This document shows, in pieces, positions 13,801 to 25,544 of a DNA stretch of 64,000 nucleotides (position 1 is the first letter of the stretch; each line of letters opens with the position of its first letter). The stretch lies in the NCBI RefSeq assembly GCF_040954835.1, contig NC_090711.1, forward strand, positions 1,247,501 to 1,311,500. Reading direction: 5' to 3'. Both the position numbers and the translations under genes were made by a program. The stretch is from Lepisosteus oculatus (lineage: Eukaryota > Chordata > Actinopteri > Semionotiformes > Lepisosteidae). The notes under the pieces were generated by a model. It made no database searches. It was given only the letters and a program-made list of their open reading frames with translations, and was not told where the DNA came from.

Positions 13801-14870
13801 GGGGGTAAACACGTCCCTCAACCAATGAACTGCTGAAATGAAATTTAAATAGTATATGCAAATGGAAAAGAACTTGGGAGGCCAGCCAGGAGTGTTTTTA
13901 CACTTCTTATGGCCAAAAGAAACTAATGTCTAGAGATTTGGAATTGATTGCATAAAGTAACATGTATTGCCTGCATGTATTTTAGAGCTATAAAAAGATT
14001 TATTGCAGCCAGATCAGATGTCTCTCATCATTATTATTATAATTAATATCAGTAGGACAGGGGTGGTGAACATTGGCATTTAAGTAATCCTTATTTATCA
14101 CATTGATCTCCAGCCCCCCAGCTGATTAAGCAATTAAGGATCAATTCAGTTATTGGAAGGTCCAAAGCACCTGTGATGGTACCGCATGCCAAGTCTGACC
14201 TCCCCTGAGTTAAAGGAGTCGGCAGTGACATCCTGAAAAGCACAGATTCCTACGGGAGAGAACACAGGCATCTCCCTCTCCATTTCAGGCTTCTCTGTGA
14301 TGCCTGCTCTCTTTCCAGCTGTGCTTTCGCCACTCCTGATCTCAGTTTAGTTTAGTGCAGAACACTCACATGTTGCATGAACACAAAGCCAAGTCTTCAT
14401 GCAGTACGGTAAGGCCTGCCATCCAAGAGCCATGCGTTCAGGGGAACTGCACTTTAGCCTCCCTCATCAGTGGGACCGTCTGTTGACTCTTCCCTTCTCT
14501 TCCCTGCGGCGGCACTCTTCCACGCTCAGCACACAAACCACAGAGTCTCCTCAGGACAGGAACCCCTCCTCTGACAGAGCCTCCAGAAGAGAGAGCAGAC
14601 CCCACCTGTGTCCGGCCCCTGAACCGGACTCCCAGAACCTGCTGGACGGCACGGTTCCCCGGATCTCAGCTGGAGCCGGCTGGCCTGCACGAGGAGCACG
14701 TATTCCCACCGGGTGAAAGATTCCTTTTCAATCTGTGAGTTAGCGAAGCCCCTAATCTTCCTTCACAGGCTACCCGTCTGTCCTCTGGAAGGGAGATGTC
14801 CTCCTGGGATGTGGAAGCACACACACTGCACACAGGTTCTCTGTCCCCTTGGCTGTCATTCTTTGTTCCT
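10840..14870. other. Gene-free stretch
   Basis: Open frames up to 287 codons occur around 12.9-13.8 kb, but they are low-complexity or compositionally random, overlap one another in several frames and match no family I know. I see no gene here. Confidence 0.4.
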
Positions 14871-14879
14871 TTATAAATG

Positions 14880-14990
14880 AGGCATTCCAGTTGCCAATTA
14901 TGGTTTACAGCTACTACAGCTCTCTAATTACAGACGTTTAACGAGCTTGCAATTGACTCTAACGAGCTTCCTAATTATCATTCAGCTTAT
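14880..14990. promoter_or_regulatory. Candidate enhancer, homeodomain-motif cluster
   Basis: Within about 100 bases there are two TAATTA cores (14925-14930 and 14972-14977), one CCAATTA (14894-14900) and a direct repeat TAACGAGCTT (14939-14948 and 14960-14969) spaced 21 bases apart. Dense ATTA-type sites with spaced repeats are typical of conserved homeodomain-bound enhancers. That role is inferred; conservation cannot be tested here. Confidence 0.3.
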
Positions 14991-15234
14991 GTTGACGGTA
15001 AAAGCCATTACAGAAACTGGAAAAGTGAAGGGTTTGGAAGTTAGAGTCAGTCCTAAATGTTTCCATAACAGAGGAGAGGGGCTTCACTCTAATTGAGGTA
15101 ATTGCCCCAGATGAGACACAAAACTTCCCTTTGGACACCCACAGTGTGCGGTGCTGCACTCCCCCAGCACTGCAAACACGGTAAAAACTGTAAAGCCGGG
15201 CAAACCCAACTCTGACACGTTTAGAACATGAGAC

Positions 15235-15445
15235 AGGTTAAGCAGGGAGGTCATTCACCCCATTTAACATATTTGGTTTTGCAGTAACTAGAATCCTATC
15301 CAGCTGTTTTTTTAAAGATAGCAGCTTCAACAATATGGCCAGGCAACTTGTTCCAGACTCCCAGATCCCTTTGTTGAAAGAAATACCTCTTATTCTGAGT
15401 TTTAAATACACTTCACTGTAGTTTCCACTTCTGTTAGTTCGGATT
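15235..15445 (+). repeat. Interspersed repeat, family B copy 1
   Basis: Ordered blocks are shared with the segment at 25545-25760. They are an AACTTGTTCCAGACTCCCAG block, then a GAAAGAAATACCTCTTATTC block, then TTTAAATACACTTCA. The copy at 25.6 kb reads CTTGTTCCACACTCCTGCCA, TGTAAAGGAAGTC and TTGAATGCACTCCCT. The two are diverged copies of one fish interspersed repeat, which I cannot name. Confidence 0.55.
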
Positions 15446-15449
15446 TCAA

Positions 15450-18400
15450 ATCAGAGCTCAACAGAACCTGCTAAACATGCAAAGTAAAGGCTTGTGCTGC
15501 CCGAACCCTCACAGACCTGTTTCCTGACAAAAGATCCCAGAGACCATGAATCATCCAGTGCAGGGGGCATTGAGATTCAACAATGAGACACGGATCCAGG
15601 AGCTCAGGGAGAAATGCAGAGAAAGTGTATTTGGAAATGAAAACAGGAGGCAGCTCTCTGCAGGAGTGCAGGTGTCTAGAATGAATCCTTGTGTTTGTCC
15701 AAGGCAGATCTCCTAGGACCCTTCGGGAAACGACTGTCCAGCATCCTTGGATCAATTAACTACCAGCAAAACCAAGAGCGCATGATGAAGTAACACGACC
15801 TCTTCTCATTTCTAAACTTATTGTCTGATATTATTCATAGATTTAACAATAACGTAATATAGATAATTGTAATGATATTTTATCAGAAAAAGTATGTTTA
15901 TTTATAGAACTATTCATAATGTGTATACAGCAGATTTACATTTCTAGTCCAGTATTTGTTCTGCCAATAAATTTTTCATGGTTTTCCCCACCCATCTCTT
16001 TTCCAACTGCTTCATCTTCCTCATCCGATTCAGGGTCGCAGGGTTTGGAAATAATGTTCCAGAACATGTAAGCTGTTGGTTCAATCCCTTTCGCTCATCC
16101 CTCCCAAATCTTCCCTCACAATAAGTGTAAAACCTTTAGTCCAGTATTTGAAAACAGGCTGTTATGTAACATTCAGTCAGAGGTTCTTGGCAGAATGCAT
16201 GGCCTGTTTTTTGGGAAATTCCCTAGCTGTTGCAGAAGCTATATAAAGAGCCTAATCAGAGCAAATTCTGTTCTCAGTGTTGTCAAAGGGGTTCTTTCCA
16301 TTACTCAGACGAGTTTCAGGGCTGCTCTTAGTGATTTCTGTAGCTCAGGCCTGCGTCTGTAGGAAGGAGCCGCTCTGCAGTGTGAATACTGAGAAAGAGC
16401 TGTGCGCTGCAGTTCACTGGAAGCAGAGAGAGACAGCTTGCCGGGGACTGGAGCTAGCGGTGGCAGGGAGCGATCAGGCTGTTGAAGGCTGCACCGCACT
16501 TCAAAAAACAGATCTGTTACAGCTTTGCTCGAGAGAAAGCTGCAAATGTTAGTACTGACACCCTATGTCTTAAATTTTTTAAAAAATTACTAGGATATTT
16601 GTAACTATTGCTTAGTGGTCAATAACCATTCAAGACATTAGTGAATGACCTTATTTTAGATACATGGTACCAATACCCTTGTATAGCCAGTGAAGCAATC
16701 TGCTGTGTTAGGCCCTCTTACAGGCCATGCGCCTGCCTGGTATTGAAATCGGCTGTCAGGACACAGAGGCCAGGATGCTGACTCCACATCTTTGCACACA
16801 CATGGTGCTCTGTCCACCAGAGGTCATGGCCTGGGGGTCCCTGGAGGGCCGGCCTCACAGGCGGAAATGAACTAGAGCTGCCCTTGAAATTAACTCTTCC
16901 TGTGCAGTGCAGACACCAGCAGCAGGACACACAGAATTGCGATCAATGCTGGCGTTGAGGTGTGAGGGTGATTATTGCTGGCTGATACCCCAGCTTCTAG
17001 AAACAGCTGGATAAGCTCCTCGATTCAGCTGGCTGCTACAAACCCAAGGGGTCAGACGGGCTGAAGGCCCTCCTCTCCTCTGTAGCCTTGCCTGCGGTGT
17101 TTGTTTTAGGAATAAACTGTCAGAACCATGTGGTAGTCAGCCATGTGGCTGCCATCTGAAAGCTCTGTGAGATTACAGAAACTACCACGGCTGAACTCCC
17201 AACACGGAAAAACTTGTGGGAGGTAATAGTTCACAGATGAATGCCTTAAGTAGCACTGATCTCCTTCCCTAGGGCAGAGCTTTTTTGTGCTCACATCAGC
17301 ATGGACTAATACATAATGCAAAGTGCAGAGCGAGGGGAGAGGAGAGAGCCGTTTCTTGCCATTTCCAGACAGAGGACCTTCAGCGTCGGTAGACTGGACA
17401 CCAATGGGCAGGATGCATGTACATGTGCATGGTTTTATTTGTGCAACCTCACCAGCCAGTTCAGCTGTGTTCTTGCGCTAACAGGGTATGCCCATGCCCA
17501 TGCCCCCTAAAGCAATCCAGAATAACTTCTTACAAGCCAAAGGGCAACAGGGTCATCTCAGAGAGCCCGGAGTATCCCTCCACTGACAGGCAGGAAGGCT
17601 CTGTGCCCGCAGTGCCAGTCCTGCCCCCGCGCCTAAGTGGCGATCGTAATCCACTGCTCTCTAATCTAACCCCATGGCGCTACGGCCCTTGTAGAGCCCA
17701 GGCCTCCTCCGCGCGTCTCGCCCCTGAGCCAGTCTTTGCCATCCTCTCACTCTCAGCTTTCGGAGTCTCTGCTCACTCCCAACCACTGCTCTGCTACTGG
17801 TAACTTTCATTCCGTTTCACGACTGAATCAGTGGAAGTGTTGATACTAAAAGCCTTGGGTACTTGATGCGTTTCCTTAAGGAGGTCTGCACTACTGTTGT
17901 TTGCGAAACTGCTCCTGCAGGCCCACACCAGCAGTTGAACTCTCTACTGAAGTTTCGAGAGTGAGAGAACAGATGTAATGCCAGTTACACAGATTTCCCA
18001 GATTATTTTCTCTGTTTTTGAATGCAGACATGTTTAAATCAGACACCAGCATCTGTGACCTGCATTCCCAGTTACCTGGCCTTAATTGTTGACATGAAAC
18101 TATTGTCTTTCTCCGGAGAGCTGAAGCAGAGCTTTAGAAAGCCACTTTTTAGCTCTGTATTGCACTTGCAAACATGGCTCTTGGAAAGTCAAATATTTGG
18201 CAGACTCAAACACTTAATGTTGAGGAGCCTCTTACTGACAAGGAGGTCACAGATTGTGACCCACAAGTACAGTGAGTAATGCCGTCCTGAACCCTCAGGG
18301 TGTAGTTGAATTGTCTGTAGTCAAATCCATGCAAATGTTCAGAGATGCACAGAGAGTACCCTGGCTGTGTTTTGCATGCGCTGTTTTCTCTCCGCATTCC

Positions 18401-19800
18401 TTTCAAGACCATTCCTGCAGGCGGCTAACGTTCCCATTGAGATGTCAAGCGAGAGGAATGCCTAACGTCTTGAGTAACGAGCAATTAACAACAAAGCAAC
18501 AGTCTTTTAACAGCCTACAGCACAGAAGCGCTTGACACCTTTTGAAATGGTTGCCTTTAAAACAACTCCTACAGAAGAATTTAGTGTATGCCCACCTTGC
18601 ATGGGCAATTGAACAATATAGAAAGGAAACAAAGAGATCCTCATTGAGCTTGATATTCAACCTGAAAAGGTAGAAATATCTTCTGTGCAATTGGCTGTGC
18701 TGCGTGCAATAACATGCCAGCCAGCTCTTAGAAACGATGTATCAATTGCAGGCTGAAATACTGTACTTAACTATAATACGTGGGAAACTCCAGACAAGCT
18801 ACACAATACTGTTCAAGTTTTTTTTTAAAAGGGTATCTTGACCTATCACAGGCTGTCTCACGCCACTGAGCCAATGCAGGCTGGGAAATCAAGGACCTGA
18901 CAGCCTGTGCTCCTTTGATCAGGCGCCGCAGTCCCGTACGTGGAAGAAAGCTGATAAGCAGTGCACACACGCACCCACCTGAGAGAGGCTGCAGGTGCTT
19001 GAAGAGAGACAGACGTGGGCTCACATGGACACCAAACAAGCTGGCACACGGGTACGAACCCCAGCCGCCTCCCCGCCCACTCTCCTTGACCTCCCCTCCG
19101 CTGGGCCCCGTTTATCAGCAGGTTATCTCTGGAGCTTGTGCAATATCCACGCCCCGGCTTTGAGAGGCCGCTACCGCCAACGCTCGAAATGCACCTTGGA
19201 CCACCGTAAAGTAAAAAATGGGTTTAACATTTCCTCCCGCTGAGGAATTATCCTGAGGATCTGTTAGGACGCTCAAGACGGAGTTCAGAGAAAGGGCGCA
19301 CACATTAGAAACAGAAGGCATGCTCGCCAAACAACCCTCTGCTGCAGAAACACTCTGAAATGGGCACTAGAAGAATTCCTTGGGCTTGTCCAGCGCTTCA
19401 CATCCCAGAGCAAGCCCGAGGCGCAGCCCCTGCGCAGCCCAGCCGAGGGAGGAGTGAGAAAGTTCTGCACCAGCTGCTTGAAGGGGCAACCTCCGGGAGG
19501 CCAGGCTGTACAAGCCTAGAGCGAGGACACAGGGTTTAACAGCCCTAGTCCTGTAAACATGATCTTGAATGACTGAGAGATCAGTACCTCAGTTTAACAT
19601 CATTCCTGTAGCCAAAGAAGGCGGTAGGGAGCAGGTGGAACAATGGAGGTAATAGAGCATAACTTTAAAAACAAACAGTTCTTCCAATATCTCGTTTCAG
19701 AATGACCCCACACATCCTGGATTGGAACCAGTCGTGTACCAGCTTTCAAAGTGCCATGATTCCCGCCCCCTGGTTACCTGCCCATCACTGGGGTGAAGGT
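15450..19800. other. Gene-free stretch
   Basis: AT-rich sequence lies around 15.8-16.0 kb. I see no recognisable exon, RNA gene or named repeat. Short frames such as the one at 16277-16552 have no family resemblance. Confidence 0.4.
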
Positions 19801-19809
19801 GACGGACCC

Positions 19810-20130
19810 CTACCTTCAGTAACGTTACCGGCCGTCTGTCCATCTTCTGACAGTTTCTTCCAATCCAGGGTTGCGGAGATGAAGCCTACACAGCAAGCAA
19901 CAGGCACAAGGCAGGCTACGCCCTGGTCGGGACACCAGTCCATTGCAGGGCACAAAATCACACAGACATGTACATTCCCAAACCAGAGCCAGCTGTCCCA
20001 GATGCCAGTTAACCTACCTGTATGTCTTTGGAGCGTGAAACCCACGCAAACACTGGCACAGCACGCAAACTCCACACAGATAGTGCCCCAGGTCCAGCAC
20101 TGAATCCAGCAACACTGACCACTGCGCCAC
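19810..20130 (-). repeat. tRNA-headed SINE, family A, minus strand
   Basis: The minus strand starts with GGTGGCGCAGTGGTCAGTG. This matches the pol III A-box form seen in the better copy at 39706-40037. Then follow a TCCACGCAAA-type body, a GGTAGGTTAACTGGCATCTG block and a TGCAATGGACTGGTGTCC block. It is diverged, and the plus-strand frames across it are not genes. Confidence 0.65.
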
Positions 20131-20537
20131 CTGTTGCGTTACAAACTCAATTTCATTCTTGCTATAGGCCAACAATCTGTCCACGAAGAGCACGGGGGCC
20201 CCTGGCACAAACTCCATAAAACTCCAAATTAGAACGTCGCCGAACCAGCCTCCCGCCCTGTCAGCGCGGCAAGAGCTCATCCATTCTACACCACAGCAGT
20301 CTGGGGCTCTTGAAAATCACCTGCCTTTAGGAAAGTCAAGGTGGTAGTTGTGGTTCAGGCTGTACTGGGGACAGAGTGCTGCTCCTTCTGGAAGCCTAGT
20401 GTTGATCACGGTCTGGACTGCTGCTCCTTCATCCCACTTGCTTCTGCACAAGCTAAAGGAATCACACAGATACATGATGGCTGCACATCACATCTGGGAG
20501 CTCTTGTCAATTAAGGACTGCAGCAACAGCCCAGCAG

Positions 20538-20560
20538 TGTGTGTGTGTGTGTGTGTGTTG
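20538..20560. repeat. (GT)n microsatellite
   Basis: About eleven GT units run from 20538, followed by a G-rich run. Confidence 0.9.
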
Positions 20561-20639
20561 GGGGAGGGGAGTTCATACCTACAGACAGATTTCAAACTGG
20601 TCAATTATTCATCAGAAAGAAAATGTGCAAAACCAGTTT

Positions 20640-21800
20640 TCAATCCCTGCTCACTTTTATTAGAAATTTCCATAACAAAGTGCCACTACTAAATAACTTT
20701 ATATTAGAAAAAACAAACTAAGAGAAAATAATTTAATACAATACATATGAAGTTATTGAATATGAGCCACAAATGGTCTGGAAACTGATTTAATAAGAAA
20801 ATAATTCTATATATTTTAAATTGTTTACAAAATGCAGGTTGACAAACAAAACAGCCCAGATTGGGCAACAAGATGATGGCAATTTCCTTATCAAAACTGA
20901 GGTAGACTAACAGAAACATAAACTACTGCACCATCTCGAGCAGAATGACAAGCCCCACTCCAGAACTACAGACCTCTCCCATCCACTGTCTCACAGAGTG
21001 TCTGCTTAGCAAGCACTGAGGCTCTGTACTGGAGGAAGGAGGTTAACAGTAATTAAAGAAAACAGCTCATTACAAAACACTGCCCACAGAGGGGCTCCAC
21101 CTTTAAATTCTGACAGGAAAAGAACAGTCATCCTTGGACTTGGAAATTGCATCGTTAAAAAAAAAACCTTTAACTGCAAACGCACGAAACACGAGACCTC
21201 GTTGTGAAGTTAAGATAATTTACAAAATAAAATTTATAAAAGAACTGTGCAATGACTGGCAGAGATGGGGGGGGAAAACCCTTAATTAGAATATAAACTG
21301 GGTTCCAGCCCAAACTAGCAGAAACAAAGTATAACCTTAATACAAAACATGCTGTACAAAGTTTCATAGAACTTGTGAACAGTGTGGAAGCAGTCAGGTT
21401 AAATTTCTTAAACCGGGAGTGTGGAGTCCTGCAGCTTCCAGAACAGCCGAGAAGCCACACCTCTCGCGTAACTGGCACACCGCCGAGTACAGGAGACACT
21501 ATGTACAAGAGTCTGAGGGGGAGAGCTGGGGGTCACAGAGGCTCCTCTCCCTCTCCAAGAACAAGGCCACCTTCGGCAACGGCGTCTGACACGCACACCC
21601 CCCCGCGCCGAGCCGCGTCTCCGCGGAAGAGTCCTCCGGCCCGCGCGAGGCCCGGGCGGCAGGCGGCGGCCCGCGCCGGGGGCAGGACGTCCCGGGACCG
21701 TCCGGTCGACACACGCGCGTCCCTGGCAGAGCCCGCGGGGAGCAGGACAGGGAGGGACCCCCGGCCGGCCCCCCGCGCCCTCCGCGTGCTCGCGCCCCCC
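20640..21800 (-). other. mych: Predicted 3' UTR of the MYC-family gene
   Basis: The stop codon is at 21801-21803. Downstream on the minus strand the sequence turns AT-rich. The first ATTAAA-type signals are at 20789-20794 and 20732-20737, and a canonical AATAAA is at 20656-20661, giving a 3' UTR of about 1.0-1.2 kb. Several ATTTA motifs are present, as expected of short-lived MYC messages. The end site is inferred. Confidence 0.5.
20656..20661 (-). promoter_or_regulatory. Candidate polyadenylation signal of the MYC gene
   Basis: AATAAA on the minus strand (TTTATT on plus) is the first canonical hexamer downstream of the MYC stop codon. ATTAAA variants at 20732 and 20789 are alternatives. Confidence 0.4.
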
Positions 21801-23080
21801 TCAGGGGGCGGCCTTCCTGCGCCTCAGGCGCCCCAGGCTGTGCTGGAGCTGCTCCTGGCGCCGCCGGGCCGCGTCGCGGGCCGCCTCCAGCGCCCGGCCC
21901 TGCGCCTCCAGGCCGCGGATGTGCTCGCGGGCCTTCTTCAGGATGAGCACCTTGGAGGCCTTGTCGTTGCGCGACAGCTCGGGCACGTGGTCGCGCAGGC
22001 GCAGGAAGCAGCCCTTCAGCTCGCTGCGCCGCTGCCGCTCCATCACGTTGTGCGTGCGCCGCCGCTCCTCCTCCTCGGGGTCGCTGGCGGGGCCGGCGGC
22101 GGGGGGCCGGGGCCGGCCGGCGGCGCTGGGCGGCCGGGCGGGCTCGGCCCGGGCCCGCTTGGGCTCGGGGCGCCGGGGGGAGGGGCAGGGCGCCGCGTAG
22201 TTGTGCTGCTGCTGGATGTCCAGGTGGCGGCGCTTGGCGGCCCGCTGGCCCTCCGCGTGCCGCGCCCGCCGCCCCGCGCTCCACGCCCGCCGCCTCCTCC
22301 TCACCGTCACCACGTCGATCTCCTCCTCTGCAGGGCGACCAGAGAGGCGGGTTAGACCCCCGGGACAGCGAGCAGGAGACACGGTCCCGACACCCCCCCT
22401 CCCCCCTTTCACACTGCCCCGGACCCCAGACCTGCCCCCCACCCCCCGGAGACGAGCCCCCAGACCTGACCGCGACTCCCCCGGTACAGTACAGCCAGCT
22501 GCCCTATCCCACGCTCATGCCACTCACCGGAGTCGCTGGAGGAGGAGGAGGAGGAGGAGGAGGAGCCGGCGGACAGCGAGCCGTCCTCCGAGGAGCAGGC
22601 GCTGCGCTCCAGGCTGTCCTGCAGCGGGCCCGCCAGCGCCGCCCCGTGGCAGTCCAGCGTGGTCGCGGCGATCTCCTCGAAGATGCGGGTGTCGATATCC
22701 GAGAGCAGCGGGCTGGCGGACAGCTTCTCCTCGGCGCACTTCTCCGACGCGCCGCGCCACAGGCAGTCCTCCGACACGGCCGGCCGCTGGTCCTTGCCGC
22801 CGGCCGGCGGGGCGGCCCCGCGGGGCGGCGAGAGCTCGCCGGGCCAGCCGAGGCTGTGCTGGATCAAGTCCGGGTCCTCCATCAGCAGCTCCGACATCAG
22901 CTCCAGCCGATCCAGCGTGGACAGCGGCTCCTCGAACCCGGGCTTGATCGGGGGCGACTGGGGCGGCGTGGGGAACATCTGGAAGTCCTTGAGCAGCACC
23001 CGGCAGAACTCCTCGTCGAACAGCAGCGGTTCCGAGCTGCCGTCCCAGTCCCGACACGGGGATAAGCAGCTTTGAGGCAT
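21801..23080 (-). CDS. mych: MYC-family bHLH-zipper transcription factor (mych-like)
   Basis: Coding exons are 22528-23080 and 21801-22327; the protein is 359 aa. MYC proteins dimerise with MAX and activate E-box genes in the nucleus. MYC box I is at about 36-43 (FPTPPQSP, with the threonine/serine phosphodegron). A weak MYC box II is at 105-115 (DCLW). A ten-serine run is at 173-182. The acidic EEEIDVV block is at 185-191, split by the intron exactly as in other MYC genes (DS | EEEIDVV). QQQHNYAA is at 223-230 and a basic PKRAR at 240-244. The bHLH spans about 273-323, with the DNA-contact H, E and R present in HNVMERQRR. The zipper runs 324-352 with heptads L-L-A-L-L. Splice sites are GTGAGT and CTGCAG. 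Membership of the MYC family is certain. The paralogue call rests on neighbours orthologous to human 20q11, the fourth position of the MYC paralogon; mycl is the alternative. Confidence 0.95.
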
Positions 23081-23102
23081 GGTGCAGTCACCGCGTCGCG
23101 AA
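23081..23102 (-). other. mych: 5' UTR part of MYC exon 2
   Basis: On the minus strand TTTGCCAG precedes a 22-base leader to the ATG at 23078-23080. This gives a 3' splice site at 23103-23104. A short leader in exon 2 before the start codon is the standard MYC gene layout. Confidence 0.55.
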
Positions 23103-24024
23103 CTGGCAAACAACGCAAAAAATAGTGTTTTTGTTTTAGTGAGACACGACTAGCAGCCGGATGTTGCTTGTGTTGTAGTTGTTGGTCCAGCAGCACAGCC
23201 TGTATTGTTTAAAGAGCCTGCCCCGTCCGCGGTCGCCGAGCGCCCTGCCTGCACTCACACCGGCGCGACAAGCCGGTTTTACACATGTTTACATCGTGGC
23301 CCCGCCCCCCGGGAGGGCGGTGGGAGGGGCTGTAGTAGTGGGGGAGTGGTTATGCTAATGTCGTCTCTATGATATCATCCGAACAGCTGGAAAGTTCCAG
23401 GGTCGGTTCGGAACGTTTCAAGTTTCACCCCCAAAACACTCCAACCTGTCCACCCCCCACCCCCGACTGGCAACAACCGCACGCGAGTTTCCAGAGGGGC
23501 CGCCCTCCTCCTGCAGTTTGTAAATTCACGTAACCCGGACCCCCCGGCACCGCTGCCCACGAACCCTGCGGATCCGGGCCGGCACCGCACGAGCCGCAGC
23601 TCGCGGCCAGGGATCCGGGGAGAGAGAGAAGAGAAACAGCACAGCTCTGGACCGCAGCGCAGAACCGGCCCCGCTGCGCCAGCTGACGAACAGCCCGGGT
23701 CCAGGCAGCGTGAGTCACCGTGGACACTCACGCCCGAGTCACCGGCCCCCGGGGGCTCTGCGGAGGAAGAGCACCGGACGGGCAGCGGCTGTCACACCCC
23801 TGCGCGGCCTGACCGGCTGGCCCCCAGCCCCCAGCCCCGTCCCCTGCGTGCCCGTGTCGTGCCCGTGTCCAGCCGGCTGAAAGAAAGTTCAGGCGTGCAG
23901 AGGCGAGGGCGGGGGGGAACGCGCCGCGCACGCTGCACCCACGCCGGACCACGATCCTCCCCACGAGCCGAGACAAAGCACGCGCGCTGCTGACCGGCGG
24001 CGGACACCCTCGCGCACGCCTTAC

Positions 24025-24175
24025 CTTCTCAAAGAGGGGGGGGCAGCGCCGGGGAGACCCAGACAGGACGTCAGAAACAGACCGAAAACACAAAGAGCGG
24101 CAGGAACGCAAGCAGTCCGTGTGGCTCAGTCTAGCCGTGCATGCACGACGCCAGAGCCCCACTCGCAGAAAGGGC
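24025..24175 (-). other. mych: Predicted non-coding exon 1 of the MYC gene
   Basis: A good donor (GTAAGG, 24019-24024 on the minus strand) lies about 180 bases downstream of a TATA box, and an acceptor lies just before the coding exon. A non-coding first exon followed by an intron of roughly 0.9 kb is typical of MYC genes. The start site near 24175 is inferred from TATA spacing. Confidence 0.5.
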
Positions 24176-24201
24176 AGGTCTGACAGCTGTCTCCTCTCCG
24201 C

Positions 24202-24254
24202 TATATAGACCGCGGCACACCCCGTCTTCCTCCTCGCAGCAAAACCCGCCAAAA
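24202..24254 (-). promoter_or_regulatory. MYC core promoter: TATA box and E2F-like site
   Basis: On the minus strand TATATAG lies at about 24202-24208. A TTTTGGCGGG (24245-24254) lies about 40 bases upstream and matches the E2F consensus TTTSSCGC at most positions. MYC promoters are known to combine TATA-directed starts with E2F control. Function here is inferred. Confidence 0.5.
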
Positions 24255-25544
24255 CTGGGGGGGGCAGAAGCGGGCGCTCGGCCGCGTGCCCCGCACCCCC
24301 AAATTAACCCGGGCGGCTTGCAGTGCCGGGGCGGCCCGCCCGCGAGCCGGGCGGTCCGGGCGGTCCGGGCCTGGGGCCGGCGAGACCGCGCGCCTAGGTC
24401 CGCGGAGGAGTCCACTACGCGAGCCTGCTCCGGCATTCCTGAGAACTGCAGGCGCGTTCGTGGAATCTGCGCCCCGCGAGCCGCGCTGCGCAGGCCGGCA
24501 GGGATCTGCGCAGACGGGCGTTCCGGACCGAGACGCACACGACTGGCAGCCTAAAATGGCTGTTCTTTAAGCTCCGCGGTTCAAGCAGCGGCGCGATTTC
24601 ACAGTGCATGCTGTCATTCGTGAGGAACTGTCGGCGCTGTTAGAACTGTTAGAAACTTCCTAGTGTGAAGCGCAAATGCAAACGCTGATATTTTAGGACA
24701 TTACTGTTGCTCAGTCCAAATCATTCACATATACGAGCACAGTGGTGTGCTTGTTCCACCCATCTTATTTTTAATGGCTACCTGCCAGGGGTGGTTTTCT
24801 GAACTTACCGGTCCCGCGTACCTGTAAACACACAACACCCGCCAAGAGCTCAGTTCTGCCCTGCTATTCAAAGAATCCGGGGCGCTTTGTGTGCTGATGG
24901 GTGGGGGTGGGGGAATCGCTTTGCTCAAAGAAAGTAGTGCTCTCAAAGACAGGTATCCCGCACAATTCACGTGACCGAGCACTCCACGGACACGCCGCGA
25001 ACGCGTGACCCGGGCAGCTGAACTCCCAGGACACGTGAACACGGGACTGACACACTGTTGCCGCCCCACTCGGGGTCTAAAGGTCTCTCTTCCAGCGAGT
25101 GCTTTTCTCCGATCGGCTCCGTTTTGTGTTTTTAACGACCCCGAGCCCTGGTCTGCTGTCCCTGCGGGGGGGTGAATGCACCGAGAGGAGTGTGGAACTG
25201 GGGGGGCTCAGACCTCCTGGGGACAGGCGGTACCCCGAGGTTCCCAGCCCTGCTTTGGGAGATCACCAACCCTGCTAGGGTTGCCCTCGGGTTAGCCGAC
25301 CTCTGGATTGGACCCCTCTGCCAGTCGGGGGGAGATCTTCAGTTTCCTATGCAACACCAGGCCAGCCCCAACCTGCCCAGGAGCTGTGATAACAATCAGA
25401 GAGGACGATTAAATTTTATTAGTAGGTCAATTAAGGGCTATATTACGCAACTGGCAGCTGAGCTGGAATGACAGCAGGCAGGTGGGGGTCCCCAAGAGCT
25501 GTCTGGGAACCCCTGAGCTCACGTGTGTGATTATCATACAGGTC

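Larger units (their letters stand above)
21560..24560. other. CpG island over the MYC-family gene
   Basis: By eye, G+C and CpG density are far higher here than in the flanks. The island covers both coding exons, intron 1, the predicted first exon and about 350 bases upstream of it. It explains the many long spurious open frames on both strands in this interval. Confidence 0.8.

Noticed and set aside
21375-22947. Long plus-strand frames of 326 and 248 codons, and alternative minus-strand frames, over the MYC gene
   Set aside because: They are products of extreme G+C (few stop codons) in the CpG island. They show Ala/Arg/Gly/Pro-rich nonsense and lie opposite or out of frame with clear MYC exons.
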